Source of the DNA: JAIBAJ01 sp965284645
GTDB lineage: Bacteria > Bacteroidota > Bacteroidia > JAIBAJ01
Direction of reading: 5' to 3'
Assembly: GCA_965284645.1 (NCBI GenBank)
Contig: OZ260106.1
Span: forward strand, 2,356,001 to 2,420,000
Length of the DNA: 64,000 nucleotides
The notes beneath the pieces were generated by a model that saw nothing but the letters and a program-made list of their open reading frames with translations, made no database searches and was not told the origin of the DNA. This document shows positions 8,898-16,254 of the stretch, one piece after another. The position numbers and the translations under genes were made by a program. Positions within the stretch are counted from its first letter, which is position 1; each line of letters begins with the position of its first letter.

Positions 8898-8960
8898 TAA
8901 ACCCAACTAAATCAAGTAGTTCGGATTATTAAATCCTCCTATTGATTAATTTGGGTTTAA
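8898..8960. repeat. Palindromic module 1, copy A
   Basis: The outer arms TAAACCCAACTAAATCAA (8898-8915) and TTGATTAATTTGGGTTTA (8943-8960) pair at 16 of 18 positions. Inside lies a second hairpin, GGATT-ATTA-AATCC. Recognisable copies occur at 37938, 42221 (reverse) and 43874, each close to a copy of the larger structured element. It is 24 bp upstream of element A. Confidence 0.75.
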
Positions 8961-8984
8961 CCAACACCCAGGTTCGGAGGTTCT

Positions 8985-9130
8985 CGGGCAAGGATAGAGG
9001 CAGTCTAGCCCACAGGGATGCGTAGGCACGGAGCAGACCGAGGACTAGCGCCGAAAGCCTGACCCGAACGCCCCTTGTACCCCGGTTTATTTTGGCACCG
9101 CTGTTTTTGGGCGGAGGGGGCACGCCAAAT
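8985..9130 (+). repeat. Structured GC-rich element, copy A
   Basis: One of six copies of an intergenic element. Its parts are an outer CGGG/CCCG helix (8985-8988 with 9063-9066), an inner helix GGC...CTAG (8999-9008) with CTAG...GCC (9045-9052), a variable apical hairpin, unpaired GGATAGA and CCGAAAGCC, and a 3' tail GGGCGGAGGGGGCACGCC (9109-9126) followed by AAAT and an A-run. It is far more GC-rich than its surroundings. Bases 8985-9065 are identical to the reverse complement of copy B. It lies upstream of, and on the same strand as, the metallo-beta-lactamase gene. It may be a structured RNA or a mobile hairpin element. Confidence 0.8.
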
Positions 9131-9206
9131 AAAAAAAAAAATTGAAAATAGCCTTTAAACAAGGAACGAAAAAAGTATAATAAATTTTCATTTCCATTGT
9201 AGATTC

Positions 9207-9238
9207 TTTGTGGTGAAATCAGATAAATTCTATCTTTG
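9207..9238 (+). promoter_or_regulatory. Promoter TTTG-N20-TATCTTTG
   Basis: Both Bacteroidota promoter elements are exact: TTTG at 9207-9210 and TATCTTTG at 9231-9238, spaced by 20 bp. The -7 box ends 5 bp before the GTG at 9244. Transcription should begin at or beside that GTG, so either the mRNA is leaderless or translation starts at the ATG at 9283. Confidence 0.65.
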
Positions 9239-9243
9239 AAAAG

Positions 9244-10004
9244 GTGGAAAAGCAAAGGAAAATAGCCAAGTGTAAGCTTTTGATGTCGTTTATGTTCTTG
9301 TCTGTCAGTGTATTAGCTCAAACTGATTTGCCAAAGCTCCAAATTTCCAAACTGGCACCCAACTATTATGTTTTTACAACTTATCGTCTTCTAGGCGAGG
9401 ATCCCTTTCCAGCCAATGGTCTTTACATGGTGGGCAAAACAGGGGTTTACATGCTTGATACGCCTTGGGATACTACGCAATTTCAGCCTTTGTTGGATAG
9501 TATCGAAGCACGTCATCATTTGCCGGTAAAAATGGTACTCGCCACACATTACCATGACGATCGTACGGCCGGCTTGGCTTATTATGCCCAAAAGGGAATT
9601 CCTACTTACACGAGCAAATCCACTGATAATATTTCGAAAAGAAAAGGCGAAAAAAGAGCACAATTTCATTTTCTTTCCGATACTACCTTTAACTGGGATG
9701 GTACTTTTGTAGAAGCCTTTTTCCCGGACCTGGACATAGCCCTGATAATATTGTTGTTTGGTTCGAGAATGAAGGTATTTTGCATGGTGGCTGCCTGGTG
9801 AAAAGTGTGGAGGCCACGAATTTGGGTAACTTAGAAGATGCCGATGTGAAGAAATGGGAAGGGGCCATCCTTAAATTGATAGATCGTTATAAATCAGTTA
9901 AATGGGTTGTTCCTGGGCACCAAGAATGGTCGGGAAAAGTAGCCTTGAAACATACACTTAATCTGATAAATGGGTATCAGCGAACCCTGCAAAGTAAAAA
10001 GTAG
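9244..10004 (+). pseudogene. Subclass B1 metallo-beta-lactamase, disrupted by a frameshift
   Basis: Encodes a periplasmic zinc beta-lactamase-like hydrolase of about 250 residues: signal peptide ending SVLAQ, then the B1 fold. The reading frame shifts once near 9724-9726. Reading frame 1 up to TTC at 9721, then frame 3 from GGA at 9726, restores GPGHSPDNIVVWF. All six zinc ligands are then present: His (9547), His (9553) and Asp (9559) in HYHDDRT, His (9735) in GPGH, Cys (9792) in GGCLVKS and His (9918) in PGHQEW. The change is equivalent to loss of one base after CC at 9724-9725, beside a short C run. With every catalytic residue kept, it is either a recent mutation or a sequencing error. 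Confidence 0.85.
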
Positions 10005-10051
10005 ACCCTAGTAATTCCCCATTCCTTTAAAGATGTAGTTCCTTTCAAATC

Positions 10052-10366
10052 ATGGTTTCTATCCACACTTTTAAAACTTGGTCTCTCAACTTCCCTGGAA
10101 CCTCCGAAGAACCCCATTTTGAAAAGACTTCTTTCCGAGTGAAGAAGAAAATTTTCGCTACCCTGGACGAGAAAACAGGGAAGGCCGTCTTGAAATTAAA
10201 CCTTGTGGATCAGGAGATTTTGTCCAGTCTTGGAAAAACTGCAGTTTATCCAGTCGCAAATAAGTGGGGATTACAAGGTTGGACGGTTTTTGAATTGGAA
10301 AATGCCCAGCCCGAAATGGTTCAAGATGCCTTGCAATTGGCTTATCAATGTGTTTTGAAGAAATAA
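10052..10366 (+). CDS. MmcQ/YjbR family protein
   Basis: A 104-residue protein with the cyanobacterial-antitoxin-like YjbR fold: FPGTSEEPHFEKTSFRVKKK near the N-terminus and the VYPVANKWGLQGWTVFEL strand-turn-helix near the end are typical. These small double-wing proteins are often annotated as DNA-binding, without a known target. It stands 47 bp after the lactamase frame. Confidence 0.88.
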   Translation: MVSIHTFKTWSLNFPGTSEEPHFEKTSFRVKKKIFATLDEKTGKAVLKLNLVDQEILSSLGKTAVYPVANKWGLQGWTVFELENAQPEMVQDALQLAYQCVLKK

Positions 10367-10462
10367 AAAACGGTCGACTTAGAAAATATTTCAGTAGAAA
10401 TTCTTTACGATTAGGACTTTTGCTGTTTGAATTTCCCATTTTTGTCCCCCAATCCCATTTCA

Positions 10463-11380
10463 ATGCGCCAGCGTAGTATCCTCCTTCTTTTCATGCTCGC
10501 TTCTTTCGCTGTTTTGGCCCAATCACCATTCAACTACGGGAAGAATAAACAAGTGTATTTCATGTCAGCTAAGGAGCGGGACTCCCTAGGTATTCAAGTC
10601 ATTTACACCATAAAGCAATATGCAGAAAAAGAAAGAGGCGGAATGGGCGAAAATTGGAGTGTGGTAATTACCTCTTTTTCCGAAAATTTGATTTCCGACG
10701 ATTGGGCTCCATTCACCAAAGACAGCCTGTTCAAATTTAATTTTGATAGCTTAACGGCTAATCCTCCAATATTGAATGGTACACGGTTCGAGCTTTCCAA
10801 AGGAACGGTACTAGCCTATGGAGGAGGTGGTTATGGTAGTTTTGATTGGAATGATTTTACAAAAGTGAACGATTCGGTGGTTTTGGTTGCCATTTCCTGC
10901 GTTGGTCACTGTGGCGATCAACCTCCGAAGTTTTCAAAATCCATTTACGATAAACAAGGGAAATTGGCTCGCTCAATCCATTATCCCTTGAAAGACTATA
11001 GCGACGAAACCATGTCGGCCGAAACCCCGCAATCCTTTGTGGAAAGTTTGGAAGCAGCCTATAAATCAACAGGACTTTCTCCAGATACCACGTATTTTTA
11101 TTACGATGAAAAAGGCCGATGGTTGGGCCCTGCCGAAGGTTTAAACGAACGCAAACAAACAGGGATTTCTTGGTATAATATGGGCGAAGAAATTAAGAAA
11201 TCAAAGTATTTTAACCAGGTTTTCATTGGCAATCAACCGATGGATAAATTCATAAAATCCAAAATTGGCTACTGTCCTCAAGTCTTGTTTTTTGAAATTT
11301 ACCGCAACGCTGCATTTCTTTTTAAATATTCCCCTGCCGATAAAAAATACCACCGCTGGATGGATGTGGTTTTAGAATAG
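10463..11380 (+). CDS. Secreted protein of unknown function
   Basis: A 305-residue exported protein. The ATG at 10463 gives a clean signal peptide (MRQRSILLLFMLASFAVLAQ); the frame extends to a TTG at 10427, but this adds a polar stretch before it. No domain is recognised. A Gly-rich turn, LAYGGGGYGSFDW, and two nearby cysteines (SCVGHCGD) stand out. The next gene starts 27 bp downstream. Confidence 0.7.
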   Translation: MRQRSILLLFMLASFAVLAQSPFNYGKNKQVYFMSAKERDSLGIQVIYTIKQYAEKERGGMGENWSVVITSFSENLISDDWAPFTKDSLFKFNFDSLTANPPILNGTRFELSKGTVLAYGGGGYGSFDWNDFTKVNDSVVLVAISCVGHCGDQPPKFSKSIYDKQGKLARSIHYPLKDYSDETMSAETPQSFVESLEAAYKSTGLSPDTTYFYYDEKGRWLGPAEGLNERKQTGISWYNMGEEIKKSKYFNQVFIGNQPMDKFIKSKIGYCPQVLFFEIYRNAAFLFKYSPADKKYHRWMDVVLE

Positions 11381-11407
11381 TCGGCCTCGAAAATAAACGC
11401 TACGAAA

Positions 11408-12034
11408 ATGGCTATTACACGCGATATTGATACGTATTTTTCTGAAGGTTGCGGTCGTTGCAGCCTCGGTGGTACACCCGAATGTAAGGTTCATACTTGG
11501 GCCACCGAACTCCATCTTATGCGCCAATTAATCCTCGAGTGTGGACTTACCGAAGAGGTTAAACGGGGCTCGCCCTGTTACACATTTCAAGGCAGTAATG
11601 TGCTTTTGATAGGTGCGTTTAAAGAAAAAGCTGTTTTGAGTTTTTTAAAGGGCGCCTTAATCAACGACGAGGCTGGAATTTTGGAATGGCCAGGCGAAAA
11701 TTCCCAATCAGCAAAGGTGTTTAAGGTTACCAAGGCGGATCAAATCAGAGCACATCGCGACTTGCTCAAGGCTTATATTTTTGAAGCCATCGAATTGGAG
11801 CGTTCAGGTGCAAAGGTCGAAACTAAAAAGGCTACCGATCAGGATTGGCCTGCCGAATTGGTACAGCAATTTACCGCGCAACCGGCGTTTAAACAGGCAT
11901 TTTTGGCCTTAACCCCTGGTCGTCAACGGGGCTACCTCATGCATTTCAATTCGGCCAAACAAGCCAAAACCAAGGAAGACCGTATCTTGAAATGTATGCC
12001 CAAAATTTTCGAAGGAAAAGGTATGCAGGAGTAG
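11408..12034 (+). CDS. DUF1801 / YdeI family protein with N-terminal Cys cluster
   Basis: A 208-residue soluble protein. Residues about 35-125 form a DUF1801 (YdhG-like) domain and residues about 150-205 carry the YdeI motif ALTPGRQRGYLMHFNSAKQ. The N-terminus holds CGRCSLGGTPECKVH (Cys15, Cys18, Cys26, His29), a possible small metal site found in part of the family. The biochemical role is unknown. It is the last gene before structured element copy B. Confidence 0.85.
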   Translation: MAITRDIDTYFSEGCGRCSLGGTPECKVHTWATELHLMRQLILECGLTEEVKRGSPCYTFQGSNVLLIGAFKEKAVLSFLKGALINDEAGILEWPGENSQSAKVFKVTKADQIRAHRDLLKAYIFEAIELERSGAKVETKKATDQDWPAELVQQFTAQPAFKQAFLALTPGRQRGYLMHFNSAKQAKTKEDRILKCMPKIFEGKGMQE

Positions 12035-12074
12035 GTTTTGAAAATGTTTTTTTGTCTGTAAATGGGTGTTTTTT

Positions 12075-12221
12075 ATTTGGCGGGCCCCCAACCGCCAAAA
12101 CCAGTTTAACCTTTGAATTTTTCAGTCTGCAAGGGCGGTTGGGTCAGGCTTTCGGCGCTAGTCCTCGGTCTGCTCCGTGCCTACGCATCCCTGTGGGCTA
12201 GACTGCCTCTATCCTTGCCCG
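12075..12221 (-). repeat. Structured GC-rich element, copy B
   Basis: Bases 12141-12221 are the exact reverse complement of 8985-9065 in copy A. The tail and linker differ from A, but the long-range helix is perfect: CCCAACCGCC (12087-12096) with GGCGGTTGGG (12134-12143), 10 bp. The tail can also fold on itself as TTTGGCGG/CCGCCAAA. It lies between the end of a + gene and the end of a - gene, so it is not a leader here. Confidence 0.8.
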
Positions 12222-12526
12222 AAACCGAAGTACCTGGCTTTTGTGCTTTATTTAGGCAGTTGTTAGTAATCTCGAAATTGTTATTGAAACAAAGAAAACA
12301 AGTTACAAGGAATGTGGTTAGATTCTTGTTAAGTCCAAGTTTGTGCAAGTTTGGATTTTAATCAAAATTTACTTAAAAACCTTATTTGGCCTTGTATTAA
12401 ACCTAGTTCAAAATTTCTATGGATAATTTGGGGTTAATTCAGTCAATAGTTTAATTTGAATGCGGTTTTAATCCATCCTTCAGTAATGCAACCTAAAAGC
12501 TAAGCGACATTCCTTCTGATTTGGAC
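12222..12526. other. Intergenic region between element B and ispE
   Basis: About 305 bp of AT-rich DNA between convergent genes. No ORF, RNA gene or clear module 1 copy was seen. A weak echo of the pre-element motif (CGAAGTACCTGGC) adjoins element B. Confidence 0.5.
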
Positions 12527-13348
12527 TTACAATGAAAAGGACCAAACCTGTCCGTATTTTTCTAATCCTTGGAGTGAAATACTTTTTTTGAATAAGCCAA
12601 AAACAGTTGATCCACTTCCACTCATAGAAGCATAGCTAGCCTCCAAATTATAAAGTTCCTCTTTAAGCTCTTTCAGCAATGGATACTGAGGGAAAATACT
12701 AGCTTCAAAATCGTTTATTACCACCTCCTTCCATTCCTCCACTGGAAGTTTTTCAAGGCTTTTTAGGTCGAACTTTGCCTTTTGTGGTATTACCCCGGCA
12801 TAGGCTTCCTTGGTTCCGATATGAATGGGGGGGTAAACCAAAACTAGCCAATATCCGGTCAGATTTAAAGATACTGGTTCAAATAATTCACCTCGGCTAT
12901 AGCAAAAGGCAGGTTTGTTTTGGATAAAAAAGGAGCAGTCGCTACCCAATCTTGCAGCAAATTCCAATTTTTGTTCCATAGATAAGCCAATTTGGCAAAT
13001 CTCATCCAAGATATGGATAAAGAAGGCCGCATCCGAACTTCCACCTCCCAAACCGGCTCCCATCGGAATAAGTTTGTGTAAATGGGCTTTTACCCCAGGT
13101 AAGGGGTTGGTATCATGAAGCATTTGATAGGCTTTCACACATAAATTCGAATCGGTATGACCTGGAATGTTCAATCCGGAGCTTGTAAATTGAATTTCAC
13201 CACGACCTAGGTTCGGATCCACAACAGCCTCCACCGCATCTTTCATGGGAATAGGATAAAAGATACTGTTAATATTATGGAAATTGTCTGGTCGACGTTC
13301 CACAATACTAAGTCCAAGATTTATTTTTGCATTCGGAAATAAAAGCAT
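12527..13348 (-). CDS. ispE: 4-diphosphocytidyl-2-C-methyl-D-erythritol kinase
   Basis: Phosphorylates CDP-ME at the 2-hydroxyl in the MEP isoprenoid pathway (cytosolic, GHMP kinase fold). Visible motifs: FPNAKINLGLSI at the N-terminus with the catalytic Lys, the ATP loop PMGAGLGGGSSDAA, and the C-terminal SMSGSGSTVFGLF. The frame reaches a TTG at 13369, but that codon lies inside the -7 box TACTTTTG, so the ATG at 13348 is taken; it gives 273 residues, normal for IspE. It is divergent from the UbiD gene. Confidence 0.95.
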   Translation of the reverse strand: MLLFPNAKINLGLSIVERRPDNFHNINSIFYPIPMKDAVEAVVDPNLGRGEIQFTSSGLNIPGHTDSNLCVKAYQMLHDTNPLPGVKAHLHKLIPMGAGLGGGSSDAAFFIHILDEICQIGLSMEQKLEFAARLGSDCSFFIQNKPAFCYSRGELFEPVSLNLTGYWLVLVYPPIHIGTKEAYAGVIPQKAKFDLKSLEKLPVEEWKEVVINDFEASIFPQYPLLKELKEELYNLEASYASMSGSGSTVFGLFKKSISLQGLEKYGQVWSFSL

Positions 13349-13366
13349 GCTTTGCTGGGTGTGGGA

Positions 13367-13374
13367 CAAAAGTA
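13367..13374 (-). promoter_or_regulatory. -7 box TACTTTTG of ispE
   Basis: An exact TAnnTTTG on the minus strand, 18 bp before the ATG at 13348. It overlaps the upstream TTG of the same frame and therefore argues against that TTG as start. Confidence 0.55.
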
Positions 13375-13434
13375 TCCATTTCAGGTATGGGAGCAGTTTT
13401 TTTTCATGGGGTTTGACTAATTGATAGAAAACTT

Positions 13435-15273
13435 ATGGCATACGATTCGATGCAAAGCTGTTTGGCCTTTTTAGAAAAGAATGGTCAATTGCTTAGGATA
13501 AAAGAAGAAGTGGATCCTTATTTAGAGGCAGCGGCCATACATCTTCGGGTATTTGAAAACCAAGGTCCTGCTCTCTTGTTTGAAAATCTTAAAGGAACCA
13601 AGTTTCCAGCCGTTTCTAATATTTTCGGCACTTTGGATCGCAGCCGATTAATATTCAAAGACAGTTTGGAAGAGGTTAAAACCATGGTAAATCTAAGGGC
13701 CAACCCTATGGAAGCCATCAAACATCCTTTTTCTTATATCAAAACAGGATTAGCCGCAGTTTCAGCTTTACCCATGAAGGTTTCAACGGGCCCGGTTCTT
13801 TGGAAAGAATGTAAAATCAGCGATATTCCTCCTATTGTGAATTGGCCTAAGGATGGTGGTCCTTTCGTAACTCTTCCGATAGTCTACACCGAGGATGTCG
13901 AATCGCCTGGAATCATGAAGGCCAATATGGGAATGTATCGTATTCAACTTTCAGGAAATAACTATGCGAAAGATAAAGAAATTGGACTTCATTACCAGCT
14001 TCATCGCGGAATAGGTGTGCACCAGGCAAAGTCAAACGCCTTGGGTAAACCATTAAAAGTTTCAATTTTTGTAGGAGGCCCTCCTTCTCATTCCGTTGCG
14101 GCCGTAATGCCTTTGCCCGAAGGTATTTCTGAAGCAACATTTGCCGGTGTGCTCGGACAAAGGCGTTTTAGATACACTTACCGCGATGGTTTTTGTATCA
14201 GTACCGAAGCCGATTTTGTTATTACGGGTGAAGTTTACCCCAATGAAAACAAACCCGAAGGTCCTTTTGGTGACCACCTCGGTTATTACAGCCTAACCCA
14301 TGATTTTCCATTGCTTAGGGTGCATAAAGTTTGGCACCGTGAAAATGCGGTTTGGCCGTTTACCGTGGTGGGGCGTCCCCCTCAAGAAGATACCAGTTTC
14401 GGCGCTTTGATACATGATATAGTTGGTGGTGGTATATCGAGCGAAATACCTGGTTTGCAAGAAGTACATGCAGTAGATGCGGCTGGGGTTCACCCTTTGT
14501 TATTGGCCATTGGAAAGGAACGATACACGCCATATATGCCAGTTGTACAGCCTCAAGAGATTTTGACCATAGCCAATCATGTGCTTGGAACCGGACAGCT
14601 TTCTTTGGCTAAGTTTTTATTTATTTCTGCGCCGGCACCGGGTCGAAGCTTAGATACCCATGATATTGCCCATTTCTTTCAAGATTATTTAGAAAGGTTT
14701 GAACCGGCAAGAGATATTCACTTTTATACCAAAACATCAATCGATACCTTAGATTATAGCGGTGATGGACTCAATACGGGTTCTAAGGTTGTTTTTGCCT
14801 GCGCTGGGGAAAAGAAACGGGAATTGGGTACTGAAATTCCAGGAGATTTTACCTTGCCTTCCGGATTTAGCAATCCAAATGTTGTGTTACCGGGTGTTTT
14901 AGCGATTCAAGCTCCCTCTTTTTCAGGAGCAAATGTTGAAGTTGAAATTAAACGATTACAGGATCAAATCGGAACAAAAGCTTTTGATTTACAGAAGCAA
15001 TTTCCTCTATGGATTCTCTGTGATGACAGCCGTTTTGTGACCCAAACCTTAAATAACTTTTTATGGGTAAGTTTTACTCGAACCAATCCAAGCCACGATA
15101 TACATGGATTAATAACTCGGTTCGAAAACAAACATTGGGTATGCGAAGGTCCTGTTATCTTGGATGCAAGGATTAAACCCCACCATGCACCAGTTTTGGA
15201 AAAAGTGCCTGAAGTTGAAAGAAAAGTGGATAGGCTAGGGGAGAAGGGTGGAAGCTTGTATGGAATTATTTAA
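13435..15273 (+). CDS. UbiD family decarboxylase (menaquinone-pathway type)
   Basis: A 612-residue prenylated-FMN-dependent decarboxylase. UbiD signatures include LPIVYTEDVESPGIMKANMGMYR, the Mn/FMN-binding NYAKDKEIGLHYQLHRGIGVH and the catalytic-region ENKPEGPFGDHLGYYS. Length matches the long Bacteroidota form, longer than E. coli UbiD (497), annotated as a menaquinone biosynthesis decarboxylase. No UbiX partner is in the window. Its 3' end overlaps the convergent GT9 gene by 8 bp. Confidence 0.92.
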   Translation: MAYDSMQSCLAFLEKNGQLLRIKEEVDPYLEAAAIHLRVFENQGPALLFENLKGTKFPAVSNIFGTLDRSRLIFKDSLEEVKTMVNLRANPMEAIKHPFSYIKTGLAAVSALPMKVSTGPVLWKECKISDIPPIVNWPKDGGPFVTLPIVYTEDVESPGIMKANMGMYRIQLSGNNYAKDKEIGLHYQLHRGIGVHQAKSNALGKPLKVSIFVGGPPSHSVAAVMPLPEGISEATFAGVLGQRRFRYTYRDGFCISTEADFVITGEVYPNENKPEGPFGDHLGYYSLTHDFPLLRVHKVWHRENAVWPFTVVGRPPQEDTSFGALIHDIVGGGISSEIPGLQEVHAVDAAGVHPLLLAIGKERYTPYMPVVQPQEILTIANHVLGTGQLSLAKFLFISAPAPGRSLDTHDIAHFFQDYLERFEPARDIHFYTKTSIDTLDYSGDGLNTGSKVVFACAGEKKRELGTEIPGDFTLPSGFSNPNVVLPGVLAIQAPSFSGANVEVEIKRLQDQIGTKAFDLQKQFPLWILCDDSRFVTQTLNNFLWVSFTRTNPSHDIHGLITRFENKHWVCEGPVILDARIKPHHAPVLEKVPEVERKVDRLGEKGGSLYGII

Positions 15274-16243
15274 CCATCCTTAAACTAATTTCATGTTGGA
15301 TATCTACATTGGAAAGGCCTTCCATGCATTTGAAATGCTTTTTTGGACATTGGGAAAAGCCTAGTTTGGAGCATGGTCGACAAGAGAGATCCTTTATTTC
15401 AAAGTTGGAAATGTTTTCATTAACTTGATAAGCAAACATGCCAAATGCTGGAATTGTATTTCCCCAAAGAACAATGGAAGGTTTACGAAAGGCTGCTGCG
15501 ATATGCATCATGCCAGTGTCGTTGGTTAGAACCAGTTGTGCATTTTTAACTAATTCCGCAGATTGGTCTAAACTGCATTTTCCACAAAGGTTAAGCACAT
15601 GGGATAATTTATCGCCAATTAAATCGCCTTGTTCTGCATCTTCTTTCCCTCCAAGCAAAACACAGGGGTAAGGCAATTTTGAAAGAATATCCTTGATTTT
15701 ATGGGCTGGAAACCGTTTAGTAAAATGAGTGCCACCTATCGCCCAGGCTAAATAAGGTTTATGAAAACTTTCAGGGAGAGAAATTGCTTGAAAATCCTTT
15801 TGGAAGAAGTAGTCCAACCCTTTTCCGTCGTTATTAATTCCTAATTTAGAAAGGGCATTAAAATAGCGATCAACCAAATGTATTGTAGGTAATTTGTTGA
15901 CTTTCAAGTTTACAGCCATCCATTTTTCGATATTCAGTTTATCAAAACTTAGAGCTGGTTTTCGGAGGGCTAAAACAATTTGGGCCGATCGTAGGTTTTT
16001 ATGCAGGTCGATTACGCAGGAATAATTCTCTTTTTGGAGTGCAGAAATGGTCAACGAAAGGGAATTCGTAAACGTGAAAACCTTATCTAGGTAAGGGTTT
16101 GATAAGACTAAACTTTCATACGACTTTTTTGTCAGGAAATGGACTTCAGCCCCAGGAATTTGGGTTTTAATAGCACGTATAACTGGGCTTGTAAGAACAA
16201 TATCTCCAATTGAACTAAACCGAATAAGCAGAAATTTTGCCAA
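15266..16243 (-). CDS. Glycosyltransferase family 9 (heptosyltransferase-like)
   Basis: A 325-residue GT-B enzyme. Its N-terminus FLLIRFSSIGDIVLTSPVIRAIK and the nucleotide-sugar site VLTNDTGMMHIAAAFRKPSIVLWG are diagnostic of GT9, which adds heptose or related sugars to the LPS inner core on the cytosolic face of the inner membrane. The start is TTG at 16243; no in-frame ATG precedes the conserved N-terminus. It lies 11 bp after the histidine kinase gene and is probably co-transcribed with it. A cluster of Cys near the end (LSCRPCSKLGFSQCPKKHFKC) is common in this subgroup. Confidence 0.9.
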   Translation of the reverse strand: MAKFLLIRFSSIGDIVLTSPVIRAIKTQIPGAEVHFLTKKSYESLVLSNPYLDKVFTFTNSLSLTISALQKENYSCVIDLHKNLRSAQIVLALRKPALSFDKLNIEKWMAVNLKVNKLPTIHLVDRYFNALSKLGINNDGKGLDYFFQKDFQAISLPESFHKPYLAWAIGGTHFTKRFPAHKIKDILSKLPYPCVLLGGKEDAEQGDLIGDKLSHVLNLCGKCSLDQSAELVKNAQLVLTNDTGMMHIAAAFRKPSIVLWGNTIPAFGMFAYQVNENISNFEIKDLSCRPCSKLGFSQCPKKHFKCMEGLSNVDIQHEISLRMVK

Positions 16244-16254
16244 GAGAAAACAAA

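Noticed and set aside
8929..9255. Minus-strand frame through element A, and a similar + frame at 12113-12361 with nearly the same peptide (LSALVLGLLRAYASLWARLP).
   Set aside because: The shared peptide is only the translation of the duplicated structured repeat. Other copies have stops or different frames, so it is not coding.
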